This document shows positions 33,399-41,301 of a stretch of DNA of 64,000 nt, piece by piece. Positions within the stretch are counted from its first letter, which is position 1, and each line of letters starts with the position of its first letter. This stretch comes from Robiginitomaculum sp. (GTDB lineage Bacteria > Pseudomonadota > Alphaproteobacteria > Caulobacterales > Maricaulaceae). The stretch lies in NCBI GenBank assembly GCA_021776635.1, contig JAJFFN010000038.1, forward strand, positions 1-64,000, read 5' to 3'. The translations under genes were made by a program, and so were the position numbers. The notes beneath the pieces are model-generated. The model worked only from the letters and a program-made list of their open reading frames with translations. It had not been told where the DNA came from and ran no database searches.

Positions 33399-34966
33399 TA
33401 ATTTTGCCCTGCTGCTACATAGACATCATCAAGATTTACCTTGTCCGCTTTGGCCTTGGCTTCACCGTCTTGGCGCAAAGACACCATGCCTTGCTTGCGC
33501 GCAAGCTTGACGATGTCTCCCTCAGACGCACCTGACCTAATGGCTTTAGCAATTTTAGGGGCACATAGAAAACTTTCGGCTATCACTGTCCGGCCTTTGC
33601 CGTCCTTCTTGCGTACCAAACGTTGTGCCGTTACGCCGCTTAGTGTTGCGGCGATTAAATAATCTTCAATGCCCATGTCTTTGAGGCGGGCTATGGATGA
33701 GATGGCATCATTAGTGTGCAAGGTTGATAAAACTAAGTGTCCGGTGAGGGCAGCCTGTACGGCGATGCGTGCCGTCTCTGCGTCGCGGATTTCGCCGACC
33801 ATGAGAATGTCCGGGTCCTGGCGCAGAAAAGAGCGAAGCGTGGTTGCAAAAGTGACCCCCGCAGCTTCATTAACTTGCACCTGATTTATATCTTCAAAGA
33901 AATATTCAATCGGATCTTCAACAGTAAGGATTTTACGCTGGGTTTGTCTGAGCTTGTTAAGAGCCGCATACAATGTAGTTGTTTTACCAGAGCCCGTCGG
34001 CCCCGTGACCAGGAAAATACCTTTGGGGGTCTTTAAGACTGTCTCTATTAGCTCTTTATCGTAATCAGAAAATCCGAGAGTACTTAAATCCAGCATGGAG
34101 GCTGCCCGGTCCAATATCCGAATAGCCATACTTTCCCCGTACGCTGTTGGTACTGTAGATACCCGCAAATCAATCGGGCGGCCACGAACGGCAACAGACG
34201 TTCTGCCATCTTGAGGGCGGCGTCTATCTGCTACGTCCATATCACATAATACCTTAACACGCGATACTAGGAGTGCGGCTACTTCCGGTGACTCGTCAGG
34301 CAAAGTTTGCAATGCGCCGTCTATGCGAATGCGAATACGGGTAATATTGGGCGCAGGTTCCACATGGATATCCGTAGCGCCCTTATCCACAGCTTCCGTC
34401 AGCAATCTGTCAACCTTACGAACTATCGGTGCTTCATTGGATAAATCCTTCAACCGCTGGGCATCGTCAGCCCAACCAGCCCCAAACCGAGCTGCGCTAT
34501 CTGCATCTTCTTCCGTTTCCGAGCTGTAAGCTCTATCAAAAGCCGTTTGCCAATCGGTTAGTGCTATTACAGCAGGTTCTATGTTAAGCCCTGTAGCAAA
34601 ACCTATTCCAATTAAAGCATCAGTGTCTAATGGATCTACCATCGCTACAGATAATTTGTCTCCGACTTGCTCGAATGGAAATATTTTACGTGTACGCAAA
34701 TAGGCTATGCTCATGCCTTCAACTGGTTGCTCTATATCAGGCAGGTTGGTTAAGGTAATGCTACCCAAGCCCAGCGCATTTTGGTATGCTTTGACTACTG
34801 TGCTGTCAGGAGACAAACCCAATTGAGCTATCACAACTGGCAAGCTTGCTCCCGTCTCTGCACAAACACGTTCTACCCGAGTTCGAGCCGATGCCTCTAA
34901 GCCTTCGCTTAATAGAGCACCCCAAAAGCTATCAAGTGATTTTTGTTCATCTAAAGTTGAAAACAT
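33398..34966 (-). CDS. gspE: Type II secretion ATPase GspE
   Basis: A 522-residue ATPase with an N1E/N2E-type N-terminal region, Walker A GPTGSGKT at 322-329, the Asp box (LTVEDPIEYFFEDINQVQVN), Walker B (DILMVGEIRDAETA) and His box (LTGHLVLSTLHTND). The tetracysteine zinc motif normally found after QRLVR is missing: the sequence runs from QRLVRKKDGKGRTVIAESFL straight on. It powers pseudopilus extension. ATG at 34966 selected; an upstream in-frame TTG at 34981 is possible. No clear ribosome site. It heads the operon gspE-F-H-I-J-L-M-C-D-K-peptidase-G. Confidence 0.93.
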   Translation of the reverse strand: MFSTLDEQKSLDSFWGALLSEGLEASARTRVERVCAETGASLPVVIAQLGLSPDSTVVKAYQNALGLGSITLTNLPDIEQPVEGMSIAYLRTRKIFPFEQVGDKLSVAMVDPLDTDALIGIGFATGLNIEPAVIALTDWQTAFDRAYSSETEEDADSAARFGAGWADDAQRLKDLSNEAPIVRKVDRLLTEAVDKGATDIHVEPAPNITRIRIRIDGALQTLPDESPEVAALLVSRVKVLCDMDVADRRRPQDGRTSVAVRGRPIDLRVSTVPTAYGESMAIRILDRAASMLDLSTLGFSDYDKELIETVLKTPKGIFLVTGPTGSGKTTTLYAALNKLRQTQRKILTVEDPIEYFFEDINQVQVNEAAGVTFATTLRSFLRQDPDILMVGEIRDAETARIAVQAALTGHLVLSTLHTNDAISSIARLKDMGIEDYLIAATLSGVTAQRLVRKKDGKGRTVIAESFLCAPKIAKAIRSGASEGDIVKLARKQGMVSLRQDGEAKAKADKVNLDDVYVAAGQN

Positions 34967-35241
34967 TGCTATACATAACAAGACATATACTCTTTGGCGA
35001 TTGATAATTGGCTATTTATCGGTCTTTATATAAAATTAGTGCCATAAATTTCTTACATTACCTAGGAACACTGTCTAGGCATGATAATGCCGTGGCGAGG
35101 GTTGTACGATACCACTTTTAAAACAGGTGTTTATTGAGAGCTATAATCAACCCGTGCTTACTATGTGCTTACTGGCGAAATAAGTAAAAATAGCTTGATT
35201 TTTGTTTGCATCTAAGTTATTGAAATAACTATGGAAACTGG

Positions 35242-35313
35242 TGCCGCAAGGGAGAATTGAACTCCCGACCTCATCATTACCAATGATGCGCTCTACCACT
35301 GAGCTACTGCGGC
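35242..35313 (-). tRNA. tRNA-Thr (GGU anticodon)
   Basis: On the minus strand a 72-base cloverleaf is readable: acceptor GCCGCAG paired with TTGCGGC (one G-T pair), D-arm TAGCTCAGTGGTAGAGC, anticodon stem CATCA/TGATG with loop TTGGTAA (anticodon GGT in DNA), and T-arm GGGAG-TTCAATT-CTCCC. CCA is not encoded. It lies between the type II secretion operon and murA. Confidence 0.95.
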
Positions 35314-35415
35314 CAAAATCATAGCTTTTTCGCTAAGGGCACGCATATAACCTAGACTATCTATGCCCGCAAGACTGAATTGACATTTGGGTGCTTGGCA
35401 CTGTACTTAGCGTGT

Positions 35416-35553
35416 ATGATTAGTGACAAATGCGGCGACAAAACCGAAAAACAAAAGCAACAAGAACTTCGCGGTGCAAGGGTGGCCAAAGCGCTTCGTG
35501 ATAACTTACGACGTAGAAAGCAAGCTACCAAGAAATCCAAAACACCAAAATAA
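35416..35553 (+). CDS. Small basic conserved-type protein upstream of murA
   Basis: A 45-residue ORF: starts MISDKCGDKTEKQKQQ, continues LRGARVAKALRDNLRRRKQA and ends in a lysine-rich tail. The LR.ARLA.ALR.NL.RRK pattern is one I recall in short proteins of Alphaproteobacteria near murA, so I regard it as real despite its size. The ATG at 35416 has only a weak upstream purine run. A role in nucleic-acid binding is possible from charge alone. Confidence 0.6.
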   Translation: MISDKCGDKTEKQKQQELRGARVAKALRDNLRRRKQATKKSKTPK

Positions 35554-35665
35554 GTGTATATTCATTAAAGATTTTAATGAGTGCAAGTTGTCATAATCTC
35601 GCCTAACATTTTGCTGATAGATGATTCCATATTCTTGGTATGGCTACACTATTTGGAGAAAATAA

Positions 35666-36925
35666 ATGGATAAAATTGTAATTGAAGGCGGGACACCATT
35701 GTCGGGTCAAATTTCAATCAGCGGTGCCAAGAACTCAGCCCTTAAATTGATGGTTGCCTGCTTACTAACAGATGCTCCATTTGAATTAACCAATATGCCT
35801 AATCTGCGCGATACGCGGTTTTTAGGGCAGTTACTGGAAAATTTTGGCGTACAGGTAAATGATGGGGTAGGGCGCTTATCTCTTCATGCTAAGAATTTAA
35901 CTTCTACGACAGCGCCCTATGATTTGGTGCGTAAAATGCGCGCTAGCTTTAATGTACTTGGGCCATTACTTGCGCGTACACACAAAGCAAAGGTGTCTTT
36001 GCCAGGTGGCTGTGCCATTGGCGCGCGGCCTGTGGACTTACATTTGAGCGCTCTGAAGTCCATGGGCGCAAATATTGAATTAGATGAAGGCTATGTCATT
36101 GCATCTGCAAAGGGAGGTCTTAGGGGCGCGGAAATTACATTTCCGTTCATAAGTGTCGGCGCTACGGAACATGCAATGCTGGCCGCAGTATTAGCTAAGG
36201 GTGAGACTGTATTGAACAATGCAGCACGCGAACCAGAGATTGTAGACTTGGCTAATTGCTTAAATGCCATGGGGGCTAATATAAGTGGGGCAGGGCGCTC
36301 CGAGGTGATAATCGAAGGCGTCGAAAAATTAGGCGGCACCAGTTATGCCGTTGTCCCTGATAGGATTGAAGCGGGAACCTATGCATTGGCAACTGCGACA
36401 GTTGGCGGGGCGGTGCGACTTTTGAATGTACGCTCTGACCATTTGGGATCATTGTGGCCTCTCATTGCTCAGGCTGGTGCCAAGGTGACTATGGATGAGA
36501 ATTCGGTACTGGTAGAGCGCCACGGCACACCTATTCTGCCTGTAGATGTTGAGACACAGGCTTATCCAGGCTTTCCAACGGATTTACAGGCGCAGTTTAT
36601 GGCGATGATGTGTTTGGCGGACGGTGTGTCTATTATCCGTGAAAATATTTTCGAAAACAGATTTATGCATTGTCCTGAATTATCACGCATGGGGGCGAAT
36701 ATTACGGTGAGTGGCCGTGAAGCCATTATTAGAGGAGTTCCCACATTAAAAGGCGCACAAGTTATGGCGACGGATTTGCGAGCCTCAGCAAGTTTGGTGG
36801 CAGCAGGCATGGCGGCTGAAGATATAACCGAAGTTGGCCGTGTATATCATTTAGATCGTGGTTTTGAACAAATAGAAGTTAAGCTTGGCAATTGCGGAGC
36901 GCGTATTAAACGGGTATCAGAATAA
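35666..36925 (+). CDS. murA: UDP-N-acetylglucosamine 1-carboxyvinyltransferase
   Basis: A 419-residue EPSP-synthase-fold enzyme that transfers enolpyruvate from PEP to UDP-GlcNAc, the first committed step of peptidoglycan synthesis, in the cytosol. Visible are the N-terminal LSGQISISGAKNSALKLMVA, the catalytic-loop region KVSLPGGCAIGARPVDLHL (the catalytic cysteine is in GGCAIG), YPGFPTDLQAQFMA and RASASLVAAG. GGAG stands nine bases before the ATG. Two bases separate it from the DUF2948 gene. Confidence 0.97.
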   Translation: MDKIVIEGGTPLSGQISISGAKNSALKLMVACLLTDAPFELTNMPNLRDTRFLGQLLENFGVQVNDGVGRLSLHAKNLTSTTAPYDLVRKMRASFNVLGPLLARTHKAKVSLPGGCAIGARPVDLHLSALKSMGANIELDEGYVIASAKGGLRGAEITFPFISVGATEHAMLAAVLAKGETVLNNAAREPEIVDLANCLNAMGANISGAGRSEVIIEGVEKLGGTSYAVVPDRIEAGTYALATATVGGAVRLLNVRSDHLGSLWPLIAQAGAKVTMDENSVLVERHGTPILPVDVETQAYPGFPTDLQAQFMAMMCLADGVSIIRENIFENRFMHCPELSRMGANITVSGREAIIRGVPTLKGAQVMATDLRASASLVAAGMAAEDITEVGRVYHLDRGFEQIEVKLGNCGARIKRVSE

Positions 36926-36927
36926 AC

Positions 36928-37356
36928 ATGAGCACTGGACTAAAATTATTAGCTGAAACGGACAAGGGTTTAACTGTACTGTCAGCCGCATTACAAGATG
37001 CTATCATCCGAGTTGGGGATATCCATTTTGATAGCGGTGGGCATTCAATGGTATTAATCGCAAGTCGTTTTTGTCATGAAACAGAAACTCCGAGGCGCGT
37101 GAGGGCTGGGCTTGGCCTGCACAATGTATTATCAGTACGAACGCAGGGTATTAACAGATCTGATCCTGACGCATTTTTAGTTTTACTATCCATAAATTTT
37201 ACACCCAACAATAAACCTCCTGGAGGTATCATTAGCCTTATCTTTGCTGGAGGTGGTGAAATTTGCATCGAAGCCGAATGTCTCGAAGTTAGGTTAGTGG
37301 ATATTCAAAACGAACGTCCAACACAAAGCGTTCCAATTCATCCATCTGAGGACTAA
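36928..37356 (+). CDS. DUF2948 family protein
   Basis: A 142-residue cytoplasmic protein with the family's pattern LKLLAETDKGLTVLSAALQD, RRVRAGLGLHNVLSVRTQGI and PPGGIISLIFAGGGEICIEA. Function unknown. It typically follows murA in Alphaproteobacteria, often ahead of hisD and UPF0262. Here hisD is absent and UPF0262 follows after eight bases. Confidence 0.85.
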   Translation: MSTGLKLLAETDKGLTVLSAALQDAIIRVGDIHFDSGGHSMVLIASRFCHETETPRRVRAGLGLHNVLSVRTQGINRSDPDAFLVLLSINFTPNNKPPGGIISLIFAGGGEICIEAECLEVRLVDIQNERPTQSVPIHPSED

Positions 37357-37364
37357 AGTGAGAG

Positions 37365-37838
37365 ATGAGTGAAGATCACTATATAAGTGAATTGCACATT
37401 GATGCGCAAAGCCTGGCGGTGACAAGTCCTGAAATGGAGCATGAACGGCGTGTCGCGATTTTTGATTTATTGGAAGAAAATAACTTTAAACCTAAAGAGT
37501 CCCAGTCTGGCCCTTATATTGTGAATGTGTCTTTGCTGGAAGATCGGTTATTGTTAAATGTTTTGCGAACAAACGGAGTTGCGCGTGGAGATTTTTCCTT
37601 TTCTATCAAACCTTTTCGCCGGATTATTAAAGATTATTTTATGATTTGTGAAGCCTATCACGATGCAATACGAACTGCGACGACCGCGAAAATTGAAGCC
37701 ATCGATATGGGCAGACGTGGGCTGCACAATGAAGGGTCAAGGCTGCTAGAAGATAGTCTGCGAAACTCTGTAGAGTTGGATTTTAACACATCAAGGCGAA
37801 TGTTTACGCTCATTTGCGCATTGCATAGAAGACCATAG
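37365..37838 (+). CDS. UPF0262 family protein
   Basis: A 157-residue protein with the conserved UPF0262 features: ERRVAIFDLLEENNF, GPYIVNVSLLEDRLLLNV, FRRIIKDYFMICEAYHDAIR and EAIDMGRRGLHNEGSRLL. Function unknown. Its frame is seven bases from the next gene, suggesting a single transcript through the LMW phosphatase. Confidence 0.88.
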   Translation: MSEDHYISELHIDAQSLAVTSPEMEHERRVAIFDLLEENNFKPKESQSGPYIVNVSLLEDRLLLNVLRTNGVARGDFSFSIKPFRRIIKDYFMICEAYHDAIRTATTAKIEAIDMGRRGLHNEGSRLLEDSLRNSVELDFNTSRRMFTLICALHRRP

Positions 37839-37845
37839 GGGCATT

Positions 37846-38283
37846 ATGAAAGTGAGTAACAATAATGAACTGCCTGCGTCTGTACTTTTTGTGTGTACGC
37901 TCAATTCCATCCGCTCACCGATGGCGGAAGGCATGATGAAGGCACAGTTCGGAAATGATGTTTATGTGCAGTCCTGTGGTCTTGAGGCCGGAGAACTCAA
38001 TGACCTTATGATCGCAGTCATGCGCGAAAAAAACATTGATATGTCCCGCCACAAATCAAAAACTTTGGCAGGAATAGCTGATACAAGCTTTGACGTTGCA
38101 ATAGCCTTTAACAAAGATGCTGAGGCTGCTGTTCACGCCGTATTTGATGATAGCGATACGGTTATAGAAGTTTGGCCAACGCCGGATCCGACGCAAAGTG
38201 CCATGGATGTTCGTGCGATGATGGACAATTTTAGGGCCGTACGAGATGTAATTGAGATGCGAATTGAAAGAAAGTTTAATTAA
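37846..38283 (+). CDS. Low-molecular-weight phosphatase family protein
   Basis: A 145-residue protein with the P-loop VCTLNSIRSPMAEG (CX5R; cysteine nucleophile) and a later WPTPDPT loop that corresponds to the general-acid DP motif of the LMW-PTP/ArsC fold. Located in its normal alphaproteobacterial place between UPF0262 and infA. The substrate is unknown: protein phosphotyrosine or arsenate chemistry are both possible. Confidence 0.85.
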   Translation: MKVSNNNELPASVLFVCTLNSIRSPMAEGMMKAQFGNDVYVQSCGLEAGELNDLMIAVMREKNIDMSRHKSKTLAGIADTSFDVAIAFNKDAEAAVHAVFDDSDTVIEVWPTPDPTQSAMDVRAMMDNFRAVRDVIEMRIERKFN

Positions 38284-38420
38284 TAATAAGGTGAAAATGT
38301 GTGTTTTTATAAAAAACACCTATATATTCATGTGTAGACGTGGTTAAACGCCCTGCATCGCTAAGAAGAATCGTTATCGATTGTTTTTATGAATTTAAAA
38401 AGACTTTGGAAGGAATCCAA

Positions 38421-38642
38421 TTGGCTAAAGAAGAACTATTAGAATTTGATGGTGAAGTCATCGAGCTTTTACCAAACGCGACATTTCGCGTCAAACTAGA
38501 TGGCAATGACCATGAAATAATTGCCCACACTGCAGGTAGGATGCGTAAAAACCGTATTCGTGTTCTGGCCGGTGATAAAGTGACCGTTGAGATGACACCC
38601 TATGATCTGACTAAAGGTCGGATTACCTACCGCTTTAAGTAA
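38421..38642 (+). CDS. infA: Translation initiation factor IF-1
   Basis: A 73-residue S1/OB-fold protein that binds the ribosomal A site during initiation: [20 protein letters not shown] and [20 protein letters not shown]. The start is the TTG at 38421 (TTG GCT AAA GAA), with GGAAGGA just upstream; the open frame continues to 38340 but those residues have no IF-1 counterpart. Length matches the family (about 72). Confidence 0.95.
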   Translation: MAKEELLEFDGEVIELLPNATFRVKLDGNDHEIIAHTAGRMRKNRIRVLAGDKVTVEMTPYDLTKGRITYRFK

Positions 38643-38653
38643 TTATTGCTCTT

Positions 38654-39244
38654 ATGAGCAGTTCCGTAAAATCCAAACTTATTTTAGCGAGCGCATCACC
38701 GCGTAGGCGTGAGCTATTAGCTCGTATCGGCGTTGTTCCCGATGCTATTCTGCCTGCGGATATTAATGAAACTCCACATAAGGATGAACTTCCCAAACCC
38801 CATGCCTTGAGGCTCGCAATTGAGAAAGCCGAAGCCATCTCTCCTGAGCATAAGGATGCTTATATTTTAGCTGCAGATACCGTTGTCGGGGTCGGGCGAC
38901 GTATATTGCCAAAGGCGGAAGATAAAGGTACGGCAAAATACTGCCTAGAGCTTTTGTCAGGTCGTGCACACCGTGTGTTTACAGGGGTTTGCCTGTTGAC
39001 GCCCGGTGGACGTCAAATCGAACGTGTTGTAGAAACTAGGCTAAAAATGAAACGGCTTTCGGACATTGAAATGCTCATGTATCTGGATAGTAAGGAATGG
39101 GACGGTAAAGCTGGTGGCTACGGAATTCAAGGACTGGCTGGCGCATTTATTTCGCATATTAGTGGTTCCTATAGCAATGTAGTTGGTCTGCCGGTTTTTG
39201 AGACCCGTAATATGTTTATTGGCGCAGGTTTTTTTACTGATTAA
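38654..39244 (+). CDS. maf: Maf-type nucleotide pyrophosphatase
   Basis: A 196-residue Maf/Ham1-fold protein with LILASASPRRRELLARIGV, ADTVVGVGRRILPKAED, SGRAHRVFTGVCL and GKAGGYGIQGLAGAFI. It hydrolyses non-canonical or regular NTPs to monophosphates as a housecleaning enzyme. Twelve bases downstream of infA and 12 bases upstream of rng. Confidence 0.93.
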   Translation: MSSSVKSKLILASASPRRRELLARIGVVPDAILPADINETPHKDELPKPHALRLAIEKAEAISPEHKDAYILAADTVVGVGRRILPKAEDKGTAKYCLELLSGRAHRVFTGVCLLTPGGRQIERVVETRLKMKRLSDIEMLMYLDSKEWDGKAGGYGIQGLAGAFISHISGSYSNVVGLPVFETRNMFIGAGFFTD

Positions 39245-39256
39245 AAGGGTTTTTAA

Positions 39257-40273
39257 ATGGCTAAATTATGCCGAATAGAGCAAGCAATTGGTGAAGAAAG
39301 GGCAGCCATTATCCACCACAAGCGCGATATAGAATACTATGTCCGCCGATGGAGCGACCGGAATATTGCGCGAAAAGGTGAGGTCTATAGTGCCCGTGTA
39401 ATACGTATAGACAAGGATTTAATGGCGGCATTTGTTGACATGGGCTCTGGTGCTAACGGCTTATTGCGTTTTGCAATGGCGCACAACGCCCCGCGTTTAA
39501 TCGAAGGCGAAATGGTCCGCGTCGAAGTCTTGCGCCAAATGGAAGCGGGCAAAGGGCCTTTGGTCAGGTTTCTAGAGCCAAGTAATGCCAGTAAACCAAG
39601 CAAAGAAAAAGCTATTAATTTACGCGAAGCGCTCATCGCACGTTATCCCGATATTCAGTTTGAAGATGGGCATGTGAATGGTGTCGAAGAGGCCGCAGAG
39701 ACGGAAATAGCTCTGCAAGGTGGTGGCTATATATATATAGAACACACCCGCGCCGGCACAATGATTGATGTGGATACAGGTACAGGGCAAAAGAGTGCAG
39801 TGGGAATTGCTGCAGCCCGAGAAATTGCCCGCCAAATTCGCAAGCGCGGCATTGGTGGATTGATCCTTGCTGATTTTCCAAATTTTCGCAAAAAGAAAGT
39901 GCAAGCGGATGTCTGGCAAACGTTTAAGGATGGGTTTAATAATGATCCTGATATGCCGAAAATTGCACCTTACTCACGTTTTGGCACTATAGAAATGACC
40001 CGTACACGTAGGGGCCCTTCTATAGCGCAAATTCTAATGGGAAAGGACGGCGAACCTACAACCGAGACGACCGCTCTTAGAGGCTTACGTCGTTTATCCG
40101 CCGAAGCAAATATCGAAGGCGGTTCACGGCTTGTATTGCAGGTACCTAAGCCCGCCTTTCAGTGGCTGGAAGCAGATACTATTGGGTGGCGCAATGCTCT
40201 GGTTGAACGTATGGGAAAACGCTTTAGGGTCGTATCTGGGACGAACATTGATGTGTATAAGGATGATAAATGA
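39257..40273 (+). CDS. rng: Ribonuclease E/G family protein, short form
   Basis: A 338-residue RNase E/G-like protein. The S1-like part is visible ([30 protein letters not shown]) and the catalytic region has [28 protein letters not shown] and [13 protein letters not shown]. The C-terminal zinc-link and small domain of full RNase G (about 490 residues) are absent, as in the short alphaproteobacterial homologues next to yacG. Role in RNA turnover inferred from family. Confidence 0.85.
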   Translation: MAKLCRIEQAIGEERAAIIHHKRDIEYYVRRWSDRNIARKGEVYSARVIRIDKDLMAAFVDMGSGANGLLRFAMAHNAPRLIEGEMVRVEVLRQMEAGKGPLVRFLEPSNASKPSKEKAINLREALIARYPDIQFEDGHVNGVEEAAETEIALQGGGYIYIEHTRAGTMIDVDTGTGQKSAVGIAAAREIARQIRKRGIGGLILADFPNFRKKKVQADVWQTFKDGFNNDPDMPKIAPYSRFGTIEMTRTRRGPSIAQILMGKDGEPTTETTALRGLRRLSAEANIEGGSRLVLQVPKPAFQWLEADTIGWRNALVERMGKRFRVVSGTNIDVYKDDK

Positions 40274-40455
40274 GCAAGAAATGCAAGATATGCAAAAAAC
40301 CTGCAGCGCCCGATTTTGCACCGTTTTGTGGGGAGCGTTGTGCCGACGTTGATTTAGGCCGCTGGCTGAAGGGAGGTTACGCCATCCCTGGCCCGGACGG
40401 TGAAGCAAGTATTCCAGCGAACGATAATCCAGATGCGGATCCAGAATTAATTTAA
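40270..40455 (+). CDS. yacG: DNA gyrase inhibitor YacG-type zinc protein
   Basis: A 61-residue zinc-ribbon protein with [22 protein letters not shown]. YacG binds GyrB and inhibits gyrase in Escherichia coli. It overlaps rng by an ATGA, and its stop overlaps the convergent phosphodiesterase gene by nine bases. Confidence 0.9.
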   Translation: MSKKCKICKKPAAPDFAPFCGERCADVDLGRWLKGGYAIPGPDGEASIPANDNPDADPELI

Positions 40456-41301
40456 TTCATCAAAAACTTGTTTATTATCAATGAAGTATAAGTCGATATT
40501 TAATGTAGATTTATGTGTGTTAATTAATGGCCAATCCGTGTAGGAAAATGTTGATATAAACAATTCATGGCTGTGGTAATAATCACTAAGTTCACGGGTC
40601 AATAACATTTGCGGGACACAAATGCCGCCGTTTGATGATTTTAAAATATCTAAAATGTCACCAGTTAGAGCGTGCTTTGATGCCCATCCATAGCGCACGC
40701 CAATCATATATTCATCGTGTTGGCGGGGTATAATACCGTCCACACTCACTTGCATGTCGTGGTTGGCAGCGACATGCTCATTGACATCACCGCACCAATG
40801 ACTAAGGCAAAGCGGAATATCTGGGGCAAGGTCATGTAAGCGGTACAGGACTTCCGGAACCCAGGATACATAAATAGTGCGGGTTTGTAGACGGTAATAC
40901 ATGACCAAAGCATGGATTTCTTGCTCAAATCCCAAATCTTTAATGTCTATCAGCAATTTTGCAGTACGGTTTTTGTGAACTTTGACGGTGCTGAACAAAG
41001 CGTCTAGTGTTGGCATTCGGGCAAATGTACCGCCGAGCCGTGCATATTCGCAAAGCTTGTAATCACACAGATTGTGTTTGTTACCATCCCTATCCATAGC
41101 AAATTCATCATGGTAGACCATGGGTGTTCCACATTTGGTCATGCGCACATCAAATTCGAGGTTTTGTACGCCAAAATCCAGTGCAGCAGACAACCCCTTT
41201 AGAGTATTTTCATAAGGCGCAAAACCACGAAACCGGTGCGATATTAATGCACCGATTCCTATAGCCTGACTTTGCAGAGCATGATTACTCTTTATCGGCA
41301 A
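40447..41301 (-). CDS. Glycerophosphodiester phosphodiesterase family protein
   Basis: A 284-residue TIM-barrel protein with the family signature [16 protein letters not shown] (HR and EN metal and catalytic residues), then [20 protein letters not shown] and LLIDIKD. It would hydrolyse glycerophosphodiesters to glycerol 3-phosphate and an alcohol. No signal peptide is visible, so it is probably cytosolic. It overlaps the end of the upstream peptidase gene by 17 bases on the same strand, so the two are probably cotranscribed. Confidence 0.85.
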   Translation of the reverse strand: MPIKSNHALQSQAIGIGALISHRFRGFAPYENTLKGLSAALDFGVQNLEFDVRMTKCGTPMVYHDEFAMDRDGNKHNLCDYKLCEYARLGGTFARMPTLDALFSTVKVHKNRTAKLLIDIKDLGFEQEIHALVMYYRLQTRTIYVSWVPEVLYRLHDLAPDIPLCLSHWCGDVNEHVAANHDMQVSVDGIIPRQHDEYMIGVRYGWASKHALTGDILDILKSSNGGICVPQMLLTRELSDYYHSHELFISTFSYTDWPLINTHKSTLNIDLYFIDNKQVFDELN

